Shown here: positions 1 to 9,134 of the stretch, one piece after another
Numbering within the stretch: position 1 is the stretch's first letter
Layout of the letters: each line of letters opens with the position of its first letter
Source: an uncultured Bacteroidales bacterium
Lineage (GTDB): Bacteria; Bacteroidota; Bacteroidia; Bacteroidales; UBA11471
Reading direction: 5' to 3'
Assembly (NCBI GenBank): GCA_947625885.1
Contig: CANQQA010000002.1
Span: 124,001-188,000 of the forward strand
DNA length: 64,000 bases
Position numbers and translations under genes: made by a program
The notes under the pieces: model-generated
The model's database searches: none
What the model was told of the DNA's origin: nothing
Seen by the model: the letters and a program-made list of their open reading frames with translations, nothing else

Positions 1-319
1 AGTGTTTCAAAGAACCTTTGCACAGGAGGTTGATGACCTTTCCGCCCGCATTTTTTATCCACTCTATCGACGTGCCGCTATCGACGAATCCGAGAATTTC
101 CACCTGTTCGAGGCGATTCTCTTTTCGCGCCCAGTCGCACACTTTCCGCACCGACTCGAACTCGCCGTCGGACACCCGTGCCGACGCGATTTCTATGCGG
201 TCGATGTGCAGCACCGTAAGCAGCAGGCGGGCGATACTCAACTTTTCCTGCGGGGCGAATGCCACCCCCGAAGTCTGTTCGCCGTCGCGCAGCGTCGTAT
301 CCATTATTTCGATGAACAT
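1..319 (-). CDS. 2-isopropylmalate synthase-like protein (partial, 5' part)
   Basis: This is the N-terminal 106 residues of a gene that runs off the left edge of the window. The protein begins [18 protein letters not shown], the DTTLRDGEQ active-site signature of the DRE-TIM metallolyase family (isopropylmalate, citramalate and homocitrate synthases). It starts 2 bases after the leuD stop, so it is the fourth gene of the leucine operon. Bacteroidales commonly carry a second LeuA-like enzyme here, between leuD and leuB. Whether it condenses acetyl-CoA with ketoisovalerate, pyruvate or another oxoacid cannot be told from this fragment. Confidence 0.85.
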   Translation of the reverse strand, partial: MFIEIMDTTLRDGEQTSGVAFAPQEKLSIARLLLTVLHIDRIEIASARVSDGEFESVRKVCDWARKENRLEQVEILGFVDSGTSIEWIKNAGGKVINLLCKGSLKH

Positions 320-321
320 GC

Positions 322-912
322 CTATTTGTTTTTCTTTTCCCAAGTTTCGATAGCGGATTTTTGGCTCAACAGGTAATCAATATCGTCGAGCCCGTTCATC
401 AGGCAATGTTTTTTATAGGCGTTTATTTCAAAGGTTTCCGAGCGTCCCGTCGTTTTGTTGGTGATGGTTTGTGCCGGCAGATTGACTTCGACCTCGCTTT
501 TGGGATTGGCGGCAATTGTGTCGAACAACTCTTTCAGGAAACTTTCGCTTACCACCACCGGCAGCACGAAGTTGTTTAACTCGTTGTTTTTGTGAATGTC
601 GGCGAAGAAGCTCGACACCACGACGCGGAATCCGTAGTCGGCGATAGCCCACGCTGCGTGTTCGCGGCTCGACCCCGACCCGAAGTTTTTGCCTGCCACC
701 AATATTTCACCGCTGTATGCAGGGTTGTTCAGCACGAAATTTTTGTTCGGCGTGCCGTCGGCGTTGTATCGCCAGTCCCGAAAGAGGTTTTCGCCGAACC
801 CTTCGCGGGTGGTCGCTTTCAGGAAGCGGGCAGGTATGATTTGGTCGGTATCGACATTTTCCAGCGGCAGCGGTACGCACGTGCCGGTTATGATATTGAA
901 TTTCTGTTTCAT
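322..912 (-). CDS. leuD: 3-isopropylmalate dehydratase small subunit
   Basis: LeuD (196 aa) carries the swivelling domain of isopropylmalate isomerase. With LeuC it converts 2-isopropylmalate to 3-isopropylmalate in the cytoplasm. The sequence shows the family hallmarks [13 protein letters not shown] near residue 20 and [16 protein letters not shown] near residue 75. The frame is open further upstream, but the methionine at 912 is chosen because it gives the normal family N-terminus (MKQKFN), and the extension would overlap leuC. It lies 17 bases after leuC and 2 bases before the next gene, so it is co-transcribed. Confidence 0.96.
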   Translation of the reverse strand: MKQKFNIITGTCVPLPLENVDTDQIIPARFLKATTREGFGENLFRDWRYNADGTPNKNFVLNNPAYSGEILVAGKNFGSGSSREHAAWAIADYGFRVVVSSFFADIHKNNELNNFVLPVVVSESFLKELFDTIAANPKSEVEVNLPAQTITNKTTGRSETFEINAYKKHCLMNGLDDIDYLLSQKSAIETWEKKNK

Positions 913-929
913 AGTCTTTTCGGATAATA

Positions 930-2324
930 TTACAACAACTCTCTCGGATCGGTGATGACGCCTGTAACGGCTGCGGCTGCCGCCGTCAGCGGACTTGCCA
1001 GCAGCGTGCGCGCGCCGGGTCCCTGCCGTCCCTCGAAATTGCGGTTGCTCGTCGATACGGCATATTTTCCGGCGGGAATCTTGTCGTCGTTCATGGCGAG
1101 GCAGGCAGAGCAGCCCGGTTGGCGTATCTCGAAGCCTGCTTCCCGCAAAACCTTGTCCAAGCCCTCTTCTCGTATCTGCGCATTGACCGCCCACGAGCCG
1201 GGTACCAGCCAAGCGGTGATGCCGGCAGCTTTCCGGTGACCTTTCACGAGTGCGGTAAAGGCGCGGAAGTCTTCGATGCGACCGTTGGTGCAGGCGCCGA
1301 GAAATACGTAATCGACCGGCTTGCCGAGCAGCGGCTCTCCGGCGCGGAATCCCATGTACGCGAGCGATTTTTCGAAAGAGCTTTTTTCAGTTTCGCTCAT
1401 GCCGTCGGTCGTCGGTATGCGGTCGGTAACCGCCATGCCCATGCCCGGATTGGTTCCGTAGGTAATCATCGGTTGTATGTCGGCAGCGTCGAAGCGCACC
1501 TCTTTGTCGAATACGGCATCGTCGTCGCTTTTCAGCGTTTTCCAGTAAGCCAGCGCCTTGTCCCATGCTTCGCCTTTCGGGGCGTATTCGCGTCCCTTGA
1601 TATAGGCGAAAGTCGTTTCGTCGGGCGCTATCATGCCGCCGCGCGCTCCCATTTCTATACTCAGGTTGCAGAGCGTGAGGCGCCCATCCATCGTCAGGCT
1701 GCGGATAGCTTCGCCCGCATATTCGATGAAGTAGCCCGTTGCCCCGCTGGTGGAAATTTTCCACATCATGTACAGGGCGATGTCTTTGGCGGTAACCCCT
1801 TTGCCTAATTTGCCATCGACGGTGATGCGCATCGTTTTGGGGCGCGATTGCAGAATGCACTGCGACGCCATGACCATTTCCACTTCGCTCGTGCCGATGC
1901 CGAAAGCCACCGCGCCCATAGCTCCGTGCGTCGAGGTGTGCGAGTCGCCGCACACGATAGTCATGCCCGGCAGGGTCAGTCCCCGTTCCGGACCTACCAC
2001 GTGTATGATGCCGTTCTTGGGCGACATCATGCCGAAATGGTTGAGCCCGAACTCTTGGGCGTTGCGGGCTAAGGCATCGACCTGTGCCCGCGACACGGGG
2101 TCTTCGATAGGCTTGTCTTGGTCGTGGGTCGGCGTGTTATGGTCGGGCATGCAATAGATGCGTTCGGGGCGGAAACATTTCAGCCCGCGTGCCCGCAGCC
2201 CGTCGAATGCCTGCGGACTGGTTACTTCGTGGCAATAAAGCCGGTCGATGTAGAGCTGCGTGGGACCCTCCTCGATTTGCTGTACAATATGGGCGTCCCA
2301 TATTTTATCGAACAAAGTTTTCAT
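930..2324 (-). CDS. leuC: 3-isopropylmalate dehydratase large subunit
   Basis: LeuC (464 aa, standard length) is the aconitase-type subunit of isopropylmalate isomerase. Three cysteines that would ligate the [4Fe-4S] cluster are visible at residues 345 ([11 protein letters not shown]), 405 and 408 ([11 protein letters not shown]). The aconitase signature [11 protein letters not shown] lies near residue 125. It follows leuA by 23 bases and precedes leuD by 17 bases, giving the order leuA-leuC-leuD. It should respond to leucine through the leader upstream of leuA. Confidence 0.97.
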   Translation of the reverse strand: MKTLFDKIWDAHIVQQIEEGPTQLYIDRLYCHEVTSPQAFDGLRARGLKCFRPERIYCMPDHNTPTHDQDKPIEDPVSRAQVDALARNAQEFGLNHFGMMSPKNGIIHVVGPERGLTLPGMTIVCGDSHTSTHGAMGAVAFGIGTSEVEMVMASQCILQSRPKTMRITVDGKLGKGVTAKDIALYMMWKISTSGATGYFIEYAGEAIRSLTMDGRLTLCNLSIEMGARGGMIAPDETTFAYIKGREYAPKGEAWDKALAYWKTLKSDDDAVFDKEVRFDAADIQPMITYGTNPGMGMAVTDRIPTTDGMSETEKSSFEKSLAYMGFRAGEPLLGKPVDYVFLGACTNGRIEDFRAFTALVKGHRKAAGITAWLVPGSWAVNAQIREEGLDKVLREAGFEIRQPGCSACLAMNDDKIPAGKYAVSTSNRNFEGRQGPGARTLLASPLTAAAAAVTGVITDPRELL

Positions 2325-2347
2325 AAGTGTGTCGTATGATGCGTTTT

Positions 2348-3844
2348 TTAATGAACGAATTTATTGATGGCGTCGATGAATGCCTCCACCGAAGCCGCCA
2401 CGATGTCGGTATTGGCGGCGAAACCGTTGTAGTGTATTCCTTCGTGCGACACTGCCATGTGTACTTTACCCACGTCGTCGCTGCCTTTGGTAATGGCTTG
2501 TATGAGGAACTCCTGAATAGTCATCTGCCGGTGAATGATTTGTTTGACGGCTTTGATGGCGGCATCGACAGGACCGTTTCCGCTGGCGGCGGCTTCAAAC
2601 CGTTCGCCGGCGATGAGCAGACCTACGCTGGCGACCGCGCGCACGCCCACGCCGGAGGTCACTTGCAGGTAGTCGAGCGTGATGCGGGCTTTCTCTGAGC
2701 GGGCTTTACCCACGAGCATCAATATGTCGTCGTCGTTGATGTCTTTTTTGCGGTCGGCAAGTTTCAGGAAACCGTCGTAGGCTTTGTCGAGAGCCTCTTT
2801 GTCGAGCTCCACGCCGAGCAAGTGCAGCCGGTGTTTCAAGGCGGCGCGTCCGCTTCGGGCGGTCAGCACGATGGAATTTTCGTCGATGCCCACCTCCTGC
2901 GGGTCGATGATTTCGTAGTTCTCCCGATTTTTCAGCACGCCGTCCTGATGAATGCCCGACGAATGGGCGAAGGCGTTGCGTCCCACAATGGCTTTGTTGG
3001 GCTGCACCGGCATATTCATGAGGCTCGATACGAGCCGGCTGGTGCCGTATATTTTTTGCGTGTTGATGTTGGTGTCGATGCCGATGTGTTTGTGGCTTTT
3101 CAGTATCATGGCGACCTCTTCGAGCGACGTGTTGCCGGCGCGCTCGCCGATGCCGTTTACCGTTACTTCGGCTTGACGGGCGCCGTTGAGTATGCCCGCC
3201 ATGGTGTTGGCGGTCGCCATGCCCAAGTCGTTGTGGCAGTGCGTGGCGATAATGGCGTTGTCGATGCCCTTGACATTCTCTTTGAGATAGGCGATTTTCC
3301 GTCCGAACTCATCGGGCAGGCAGTAGCCCGTGGTGTCGGGAATGTTTACGACCGTGGCGCCTGCTTTTATCACCGCTTCGATGACGCGCGCCAGATATTC
3401 GTTGTCGGTGCGTCCGGCGTCTTCGGCATAAAACTCCACGTCTTCCACATACTTTTTCGCGAATTTCACCGCTGCCACCGCCCGCTCGATAATCTCTTCG
3501 CGGGTGGAGTTGAATTTGTATTTGATGTGGTAGTCCGACGTGCCGATGCCCGTGTGTATGCGTTTGTGCTTGGCATATTGCAAGGCTTCGGCAGCCACTT
3601 TGATGTCGTTTTCGTTGGCGCGGGTAAGGGCGCAGATAGTAGGCCACGTAACCGCTTTGGATATTTCCACCACCGATTTGAAATCGCCCGGACTCGATAC
3701 CGGAAAGCCGGCTTCGATAATATCGACGCCCAGCGTTTCGAGCGCGCGGGCTACTTCTATTTTTTCCACCGTGTTCAGCTGGCAACCGGGCACCTGTTCG
3801 CCGTCGCGCAGTGTCGTGTCGAAAATGTATAATCTGTCTGCCAT
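2348..3844 (-). CDS. leuA: 2-isopropylmalate synthase
   Basis: LeuA (498 aa) makes 2-isopropylmalate from acetyl-CoA and 2-ketoisovalerate, the first step specific to leucine. It has the DTTLRDGEQ signature near residue 10, the metal-binding HCHNDLG near residue 205, GNTSLEEV, the HQDG motif, and a C-terminal leucine-regulatory domain containing QVTSGVGV. The start at 3844 ([12 protein letters not shown]) matches the family N-terminus; a methionine two codons earlier (3850) is also possible. The frame stays open further upstream, but that part overlaps the leader hairpin. It is the first structural gene of the leu operon. Confidence 0.96.
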   Translation of the reverse strand: MADRLYIFDTTLRDGEQVPGCQLNTVEKIEVARALETLGVDIIEAGFPVSSPGDFKSVVEISKAVTWPTICALTRANENDIKVAAEALQYAKHKRIHTGIGTSDYHIKYKFNSTREEIIERAVAAVKFAKKYVEDVEFYAEDAGRTDNEYLARVIEAVIKAGATVVNIPDTTGYCLPDEFGRKIAYLKENVKGIDNAIIATHCHNDLGMATANTMAGILNGARQAEVTVNGIGERAGNTSLEEVAMILKSHKHIGIDTNINTQKIYGTSRLVSSLMNMPVQPNKAIVGRNAFAHSSGIHQDGVLKNRENYEIIDPQEVGIDENSIVLTARSGRAALKHRLHLLGVELDKEALDKAYDGFLKLADRKKDINDDDILMLVGKARSEKARITLDYLQVTSGVGVRAVASVGLLIAGERFEAAASGNGPVDAAIKAVKQIIHRQMTIQEFLIQAITKGSDDVGKVHMAVSHEGIHYNGFAANTDIVAASVEAFIDAINKFVH

Positions 3845-3861
3845 ATCCATATAGTTATTAT

Positions 3862-3895
3862 AAAAAAACCTTTCAGCACGGAGTGTGAGAAAGGT
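3862..3895 (-). terminator. Attenuator-like intrinsic terminator in the leu leader
   Basis: On the transcribed strand a 7-bp stem (ACCTTTC / GAAAGGT) closes a 14-nt loop and runs directly into seven T residues. The hairpin ends about 18 bases before the leuA start, downstream of the leader ORF at 3933-3998. This placement is that of an attenuator rather than an end-of-gene terminator. Seen: stem and T-run. Inferred: its role in leucine control. Confidence 0.7.
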
Positions 3896-3932
3896 CGTAT
3901 GAATTTCTGTTTGTTCGTTTTTACGCACCGAC

Positions 3933-3998
3933 TCACCCTCTATCGGGTCTCGATAGAATAATGCTAATTCGCAGGTCGTGAAGTCGGAAATCGGTCAT
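3933..3998 (-). CDS. Putative leu operon leader peptide (21 aa)
   Basis: A 22-codon ORF starts about 28 bases after the -7 box of the leu promoter. The peptide contains the run RISIIL, read by ATT AGC ATT ATT CTA; CTA is the kind of rare leucine codon used in enteric leu leaders. A perfect 7-bp hairpin (TCTATCG / CGATAGA, 5-nt loop) forms across the Ile-Leu codons and the end of the ORF. The terminator-like hairpin at 3862-3895 follows. This is the layout of ribosome-mediated attenuation. A convincing antiterminator pairing was not found by eye, only a weak GTGAG/CTCAC match. Known: branched-chain operons often use such leaders. Inferred: this one does. Confidence 0.6.
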   Translation of the reverse strand: MTDFRLHDLRISIILSRPDRG

Positions 3999-4025
3999 TT
4001 CTTTCTGATTTTTTGTTTTCGTGTG

Positions 4026-4057
4026 CAAAGATACGGTGACTTATCGGAATATGCAAA
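4026..4057 (-). promoter_or_regulatory. Promoter of the leu operon
   Basis: On the minus strand there is TTTG (4054-4057), a 20-bp spacer and TATCTTTG (4026-4033), a full match to the Bacteroidetes housekeeping promoter. Transcription would begin near 4020, about 20 bases before the leader ORF. Confidence 0.8.
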
Positions 4058-4171
4058 TAAAAAAACAATAAATTTTCTTTCCGTATTTACGGTTTGATAT
4101 TTTATGCAGCCTGTTTTACGATAAATCGTTATATAAGAGAAAAATATTTTTACCGAATGTATATATGAAAG

Positions 4172-4203
4172 ACGGCAGGCTGCCCGTCGGGGCAGCCTGC
4201 CGT
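4172..4203 (-). terminator. Terminator hairpin after rpoD
   Basis: A perfect 14-bp GC-rich inverted repeat (ACGGCAGGCTGCCC and its complement) with a 4-nt loop lies 22 bases past the rpoD stop. The T-tract that follows on the minus strand is short (TCTTTC). It separates rpoD from the leu promoter. Confidence 0.75.
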
Positions 4204-4225
4204 TATGAAAAGGGATAACGCTTTT

Positions 4226-5086
4226 TTATCCCAAATAAGATTTAAGAAGTTTGCTGCGAGCGCTTTGACGCAACCGGCGTATGGCTTTCTCTTTGATTTG
4301 GCGCACACGTTCGCGTGTCAGCCCGAATTTGTCGCCGATTTCTTCCAACGTCATTTCCTGACAGCCGATGCCGAAGAAGAGTTTGATGATGTCGCTCTCC
4401 CGTTCGGTGAGGGTCGCCAAGGCGCGATCTATCTCTTTTGCCAGCGATTCGTTGATGAGGGAGCGGTCGGCAATGGGGGAGTCGTCGTTCACCAGCACGT
4501 CGAGCAGGCTGTTGTCTTCGCCTTCGACAAAGGGGGCATCGACCGAAATGTGTCGTCCCGACACTTTCATGGTGTCCGAAATTTTATCGACGGGAATGTC
4601 CAGCTCTTTTGCCAATTCTTCGGGGGAGGGGCGGCGTTCGTTTTCTTGCTCGAATTTGGAAAATGCTTTGCTGATTTTGTTCAGCGAACCGACTTGGTTC
4701 AAAGGCAAGCGTACGATACGCGACTGTTCCGCTAATGCTTGAAGAATGGACTGGCGAATCCACCAAACGGCATAGGAGATGAACTTGAATCCGCGTGTTT
4801 CGTCGAATTTCTCGGCAGCCTTTATCAGTCCCAGATTGCCTTCGTTGATGAGGTCGGGCAGGCTGAGTCCTTGATTTTGATACTGTTTTGCTACCGAAAC
4901 GACGAAACGCAGGTTGGCGCGGGTCAATTTCTCCAATGCTGCGCGGTCGCCTTTTTTGATGCGCTGGGCGAGCTCCACCTCTTCTTCTACCGAGATCAGG
5001 TCTTCACGACCTATTTCCTGCAAGTATTTGTCTAAGGAAGCACTCTCGCGGTTTGTGATTGATTTTGTGATTTTTAACTGTCTCAT
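4226..5086 (-). CDS. rpoD: RNA polymerase primary sigma factor
   Basis: This is the 286-aa short RpoD typical of Bacteroidetes (sigma-ABfr type), which directs RNA polymerase to TTTG/TAnnTTTG promoters. Region 2 is clear around residues 76-120 ([20 protein letters not shown], then a WWIRQSI motif). The region 4 helix-turn-helix lies near the C-terminus ([19 protein letters not shown]). Region 1.1 of enterobacterial RpoD is absent, as expected for the phylum. The methionine at 5086 ([15 protein letters not shown]) is the family start; the longer open frame is upstream sequence. A -7 box TATATTTG lies at 5113-5120. It is monocistronic, with terminators on both sides. Confidence 0.97.
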   Translation of the reverse strand: MRQLKITKSITNRESASLDKYLQEIGREDLISVEEEVELAQRIKKGDRAALEKLTRANLRFVVSVAKQYQNQGLSLPDLINEGNLGLIKAAEKFDETRGFKFISYAVWWIRQSILQALAEQSRIVRLPLNQVGSLNKISKAFSKFEQENERRPSPEELAKELDIPVDKISDTMKVSGRHISVDAPFVEGEDNSLLDVLVNDDSPIADRSLINESLAKEIDRALATLTERESDIIKLFFGIGCQEMTLEEIGDKFGLTRERVRQIKEKAIRRLRQSARSKLLKSYLG

Positions 5087-5224
5087 TCGCGGACTGAAAA
5101 AATTTTGGGACGCAAATATAATCATTTCCGATAAAAAAATCTCTGCCGAAGATGATTTTTTTGAAATAATTAAATTAGTCGTTCGAAAAGTTTTGTTTTC
5201 TATCGGTTTAGGATAATTCGGTAA

Positions 5225-5263
5225 GGCAGGAGCTGTTCTTGGTTTCAAAGAGCAGCTCCTGCC
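5225..5263 (-). terminator. Terminator after the DegQ protease gene
   Basis: An 11-bp stem GGCAGGAGCTG / CAGCTCCTGCC encloses a 17-nt loop, 7 bases beyond the protease stop codon. It ends the minus-strand transcript before the rpoD promoter region. Confidence 0.7.
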
Positions 5264-5269
5264 GCATGG

Positions 5270-6772
5270 TCATTCGGAGAGAGGCACGGCGTAATAACCG
5301 GCTTTTCCGTTGGGATACAAGCCTTTGATAAACATTACCTTGTCGGCGGTACTGCTTTTCATGATGACTTGGAACACTTTTTCCACATCTTGTACGCGGG
5401 CTATCCGTTCGCCGTTGATGTCGAGTATGATGAAGCCTTTGCGAATGCCGGACTTCTTGAATTGTCCCTCTTTCACGTCGGCAACCTCCACGCCGCCGCG
5501 TATGTTGAGTTTCGCTTTGACGGCGTCGTCGGCTTCTTTCAGCGTGGCGCCCAGCATATCTATGTTCATGGCTTTGGTTACGTCGGTATTGCCGTAGCTG
5601 TTTTTCAGCGTGGCGTCAGCCGATTTTTTCTCCTTGCCGCGCACGAATTCCACTTTCACCTTGTCGCCCGGGCGGTAGCGGGCTACCTGTTCCTGCAATA
5701 CGGCTACGGTAGGAGTGGCTACCCCGTTGATTGACACGATGATGTCACCCTCTTTTATGCCGGCTTCCATAGCGGCGCTGCGTTCGCTCACCTCTTCCAC
5801 ATAGACGCCTTTGCGCAGTTCGATATTTTTCTCTTTGGCGAGTTCGTCGTTCATTTCGCGTATCACGACGCCCAGCATGGCGCGCTGCACGGTGCCGTAC
5901 TGTTTCAGGTCGGTGATGACTTTGCTCACGATGCTGGTGGGTATGGCAAACGAGTAGCCGGCATAGTTGCCCGTTTCGGAATAAATGGCGGTGTTGATGC
6001 CTACGAGTTCGCCGGCGGTATTGACGAGTGCCCCGCCGCTGTTGCCCGGATTGACGGCGGCATCGGTCTGTATGAACGATTCGATGCCTAACGTATTGTT
6101 TGACGAAATCATGCCGAGATTACGCGACTTGGCGCTCACGATGCCTGCCGTAACGGTGGAGTTCAGTTGGAACGGGTTGCCTACGGCGAGCACCCATTCG
6201 CCCACTTGCAGCTTGTCCGAGTCGCCGAATCGCACGACGGGCAGCCCGTCGGCGTCGATTTTCAGCAGGGCGATGTCGGTCATGGGGTCGGTGCCCACGA
6301 GCGTGGCGGTGAACATACGTTTGTCGTTGAGGGTAACCTCTATTTTGTCGGCACCCTCTATCACGTGGTTGTTGGTTACGATGTAGCCGTCTTCCGAAAT
6401 GATGACGCCCGAGCCCATGCCTATGCGCGGCTGCGGTTTATACTCCCGACCGCCCTGCCCGAAGAAGAATTTGAAAAATTCCTCCTCCATGCTGCCCGAT
6501 TGCCGCTGCTGCTGCATGACGGTCGATTTGATGCTCACCACGCCGTTCACCGTGTTGGCGGCGGCGACGGTGAAGTCGGTTTCCACAGCGGGTTTCGACA
6601 CGGTGGAGGTGAATCCCGTCGGGGTGGCATACGAGGTGTTTACGGTTGTGTCGGTGGCGGCAAGGCTGTCGCCGTTGTTCTTTTGCAAGGTCGAAAACAA
6701 GGCGATGCTTATGCCGGAGCTGATGGCGGCGACAACGATGAATCCGAGTAATGTTTTTTTGAAAGAACCCAT
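5270..6772 (-). CDS. degQ: Periplasmic DegQ/HtrA-family serine protease
   Basis: This 500-aa protein is a trypsin-like protease-chaperone for misfolded envelope proteins. An N-terminal hydrophobic segment (residues 8-27) exports or anchors it. The catalytic triad is visible as His136 (TNNHVIEG), Asp166 (MTDIALL) and Ser245 (GNSGGAL). Two PDZ domains follow, roughly residues 285-375 and 395-490. A Q-rich insert with EEEFFKFFFGQ near residue 95 matches the LA loop of the DegP/DegQ class. No clear promoter could be read upstream. It is the only gene in its unit. Confidence 0.93.
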   Translation of the reverse strand: MGSFKKTLLGFIVVAAISSGISIALFSTLQKNNGDSLAATDTTVNTSYATPTGFTSTVSKPAVETDFTVAAANTVNGVVSIKSTVMQQQRQSGSMEEEFFKFFFGQGGREYKPQPRIGMGSGVIISEDGYIVTNNHVIEGADKIEVTLNDKRMFTATLVGTDPMTDIALLKIDADGLPVVRFGDSDKLQVGEWVLAVGNPFQLNSTVTAGIVSAKSRNLGMISSNNTLGIESFIQTDAAVNPGNSGGALVNTAGELVGINTAIYSETGNYAGYSFAIPTSIVSKVITDLKQYGTVQRAMLGVVIREMNDELAKEKNIELRKGVYVEEVSERSAAMEAGIKEGDIIVSINGVATPTVAVLQEQVARYRPGDKVKVEFVRGKEKKSADATLKNSYGNTDVTKAMNIDMLGATLKEADDAVKAKLNIRGGVEVADVKEGQFKKSGIRKGFIILDINGERIARVQDVEKVFQVIMKSSTADKVMFIKGLYPNGKAGYYAVPLSE

Positions 6773-7046
6773 ATTTCTTGAAATTTAATTGTTAATACAA
6801 TATTGTTTTTAAGAATTTCAGTCGTTAAATTTAATACAAAATACGCGCCATTGTGGGGAAATATTGTACGTCTTAGTTATTTTTAATACACCTTGTCGCG
6901 TACTTAACAGCCCTTAACGGCCGGTATATGAAAAACCGTCATTTTGTCGGTTTTGTTCTTTCCCGCTGCCGATTCTGCCGATAGGGTGTTTTTGCGGGCG
7001 GCAGGGCGGGCGATAGTTGAGAGCGATGTTTTTTCACGGCGGGGTG
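6773..7046 (+). other. Intergenic region with no recognised gene
   Basis: This AT-rich spacer lies between the divergent degQ gene and rnpB. It must hold the degQ promoter, but no good TTTG/TAnnTTTG pair was found on the minus strand. The small open frames here lack coding character. Confidence 0.5.
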
Positions 7047-7078
7047 TTGCGGGGAACGGCAAAATATGCTTACCTTTG
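7047..7078 (+). promoter_or_regulatory. Promoter of rnpB
   Basis: TTG at 7047-7049, a 21-bp spacer and TACCTTTG at 7071-7078 fit the Bacteroidetes consensus. The predicted start falls about 5 bases later, at the first pairing strand of RNase P RNA. Confidence 0.8.
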
Positions 7079-7082
7079 CGCC

Positions 7083-7436
7083 GGCAGCAGGACAGCCTGT
7101 CGCTTGCTTCGTGCAAGAGGAAAGTCCGGGCAACACAGAGCGCCATATTTCCTAACGGGAAGCTATCCGCGAGGGTAGAGCCGCGTAACAGAAAACGACC
7201 GCCGTCCCCGTGACGGTAAGGGTGAAAAGGTGAGGTAAGAGCTCACCGGTCTTTGCGGCGACGCAGAGAGCCGTACGTCTTATGGGTTGCAAGGTTATGT
7301 ACACCGACGCTATGAGGGCTGCTCGTCCCATGTCGGGGGGTAAACCGCTTGAGCCTTGCGGCGACGCAGGGCGTAGATAAATGACAGGCGCTTTTCTTCA
7401 CGGAAAGGTACAGAACCCGGCTTATCGTCCTGCTGT
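7083..7436 (+). ncRNA. rnpB: RNase P RNA (class A)
   Basis: This is the catalytic RNA that matures the 5' ends of tRNAs. The universally conserved CR-I element is present as GAGGAAAGTCCGGGC (around 7118-7132) and the 3' conserved element as ACAGAACCCGGCTTA (around 7411-7425). Helix P1 is formed by CAGCAGGAC (7085-7093) and GTCCTGCTG (7427-7435), which fixes both ends. A nine-T run follows P1 directly, so P1 plus the T-run probably ends the transcript. The length of about 354 nt is normal for bacterial type A. Confidence 0.97.
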
Positions 7437-7454
7437 TTTTTTTTGAAAAAACGG

Positions 7455-7485
7455 GAGCGGGCTGCCGATTGTCGGCAGCCCGCTC
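7455..7485 (-). terminator. Terminator of the surface-lipoprotein operon
   Basis: A perfect 14-bp stem (GAGCGGGCTGCCGA and its complement) has a 3-nt loop and sits 19 bases beyond the last gene of the minus-strand operon. On that strand it is followed by CCGTTTTTTC, so it should terminate. It also backs up termination of rnpB. Confidence 0.8.
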
Positions 7486-7504
7486 TGTTTATAGGGTTAG
7501 GGGC

Positions 7505-9130
7505 TTAATCCCACAGCAGTTCGAAATCGTCGAGCCACATGCGGCTTTGCGTCGAGCCGGTGAAGTAGTCGCCCCAGCGCGAAGCCGAGCATACGATAAT
7601 CAGGTGCGTGGGCACCACGTCGGTGCGCCGGTAGTCGAGCGGTATGGTAAACTCACGCCATTCGTTGACCGATTCGTTTATCATCCATTCGCCGTAGCCT
7701 ATCACGTCGGGGGCGTTGCTGTTGAAGAATGTCGAGACATCTGCCGTATATATTTGCACCGGCGATGTGTCCGTACCGCCGTACTCTGCGGCTTTCCATG
7801 TACCTACGGCGATATATATCGAGCCTTGGTCTTTATCGCCTTTTTGCAGGGTTGTGCCTTGCGGTTGTTTCCCTATCTCGTCTATGGTTCCCTGTGTATA
7901 TTTTACCCAGCCGTGCAGGGCGATGGGGCGGGCGGTGAAAGGGTGTCCGAAGTTCACCCTTCCGTTGGTGCCTTCTGTTTTGGCATACGTTCCGATGAAG
8001 ATGTTTCCGGCGGCGAATTTACCGATGCCCAGTACCGATGCTTTTAGCGAGGTCAATTCCGCTGAGGTCGAGCCGCTGCTGCCCGGGCGTATGTCGGGAG
8101 AGCCTTGCGAAATGGTGGCGCCTGCCACTTTGGCACCCTTGTTGCCTGTGTCCCAGAAAGCGTCGCTTTCCGAGAGGAAGGGGTGCAGTATGCCGTCCGA
8201 CAGCGTAGCCCACTCTTCGAAGCCGGCATTGGGCAGCGGTGCCGTTCGTTCGGTCATGAATTTTTCGACGGCGGAGGTGTCGCTGCCCGAGTAGGCGATT
8301 ACCTCATACACGCTTTCGGGTTCGAGACCGCGCAGGCGGGTTTGGAAGGCGCCGCCGTCTATTTTTATATCGCCGGCGGGAACGTCTATCCACGTGTCGC
8401 TGCCCGAGGCGCGGTACGAGAATCCCATGGTCGAGCCGCTTTCGCCCGAGGCGTAGAGCCAAGCCGTTTTCGACCACCCGTCTATTTGGGTGAATGACAC
8501 TTTGGCGTCGGTATGTTCCACGCGGAGCCACCATGTTTCGGTGCGGTCGTGGCAGGTAACTTCGATTCTTCTTTCGTTGTCTCTGAAATCGTGCAGCACA
8601 TACAAGTTGGTGTCGCTCAGTTCGGTGCTTCGCCACACCATTCGGGTGATGCCGGCAGGACCGAGTTTCAGCGTTTTTATGGAGATGTTCGCCAAGTCGT
8701 CCGTGCTCACGGTTGCTTTGGCTATTTTGTTTTCCATATCCCATTCGGTGGCGCCTATTTGGCTTTCCACTCGAAATTCGCGGGTGATGGTTTGGGTTGC
8801 TTCGATGCACCATTCGTAGTTTTGGTAGAGCGTCAGGGTAACAGACATCGGTGTGGTCAGGTTTTGAATGCCCACGATAGGTTCCGACGGCTGTGCTCCT
8901 TCGGTCATCGACACGTCGGTGATGTTCACCGCCTGTATGTCGGTGGTTTCGAGCAGCGGCAGGGTGATTTTGCGGTTGGTCTGGTCGTATGCCGGAGTTT
9001 CTGCGAGACCGTCGGCGGCTATCGAGTCGATGACGCACGCGATGATAGGGTAGGGCACATCGTTTTTTATGCAGCCGGTAGAGAGCAGCAGGACGAGTAG
9101 CAGCGAGGCGTATATATGGTTCGTATTCAT
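7505..9130 (-). CDS. PCMD-domain surface lipoprotein
   Basis: This 541-aa protein has a lipoprotein signal ending LLSTGC (Cys20), so it should be anchored in the outer membrane. The C-terminal ~240 residues fit the putative carbohydrate-metabolism domain (PCMD), a jelly-roll-like fold of Bacteroidales. The PNAGFEEW motif is near residue 305, GIGKFAAGNIFIGTY is in the middle, and the protein ends GDYFTGSTQSRMWLDDFELLWD-like. The same features occur in the 748-aa protein three genes upstream, so the two are paralogs. It is the last gene of the operon, 4 bases after the barrel gene. A role in binding glycans or assembling surface structures is inference. Confidence 0.8.
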   Translation of the reverse strand: MNTNHIYASLLLVLLLSTGCIKNDVPYPIIACVIDSIAADGLAETPAYDQTNRKITLPLLETTDIQAVNITDVSMTEGAQPSEPIVGIQNLTTPMSVTLTLYQNYEWCIEATQTITREFRVESQIGATEWDMENKIAKATVSTDDLANISIKTLKLGPAGITRMVWRSTELSDTNLYVLHDFRDNERRIEVTCHDRTETWWLRVEHTDAKVSFTQIDGWSKTAWLYASGESGSTMGFSYRASGSDTWIDVPAGDIKIDGGAFQTRLRGLEPESVYEVIAYSGSDTSAVEKFMTERTAPLPNAGFEEWATLSDGILHPFLSESDAFWDTGNKGAKVAGATISQGSPDIRPGSSGSTSAELTSLKASVLGIGKFAAGNIFIGTYAKTEGTNGRVNFGHPFTARPIALHGWVKYTQGTIDEIGKQPQGTTLQKGDKDQGSIYIAVGTWKAAEYGGTDTSPVQIYTADVSTFFNSNAPDVIGYGEWMINESVNEWREFTIPLDYRRTDVVPTHLIIVCSASRWGDYFTGSTQSRMWLDDFELLWD

Positions 9131-9134
9131 GGTC

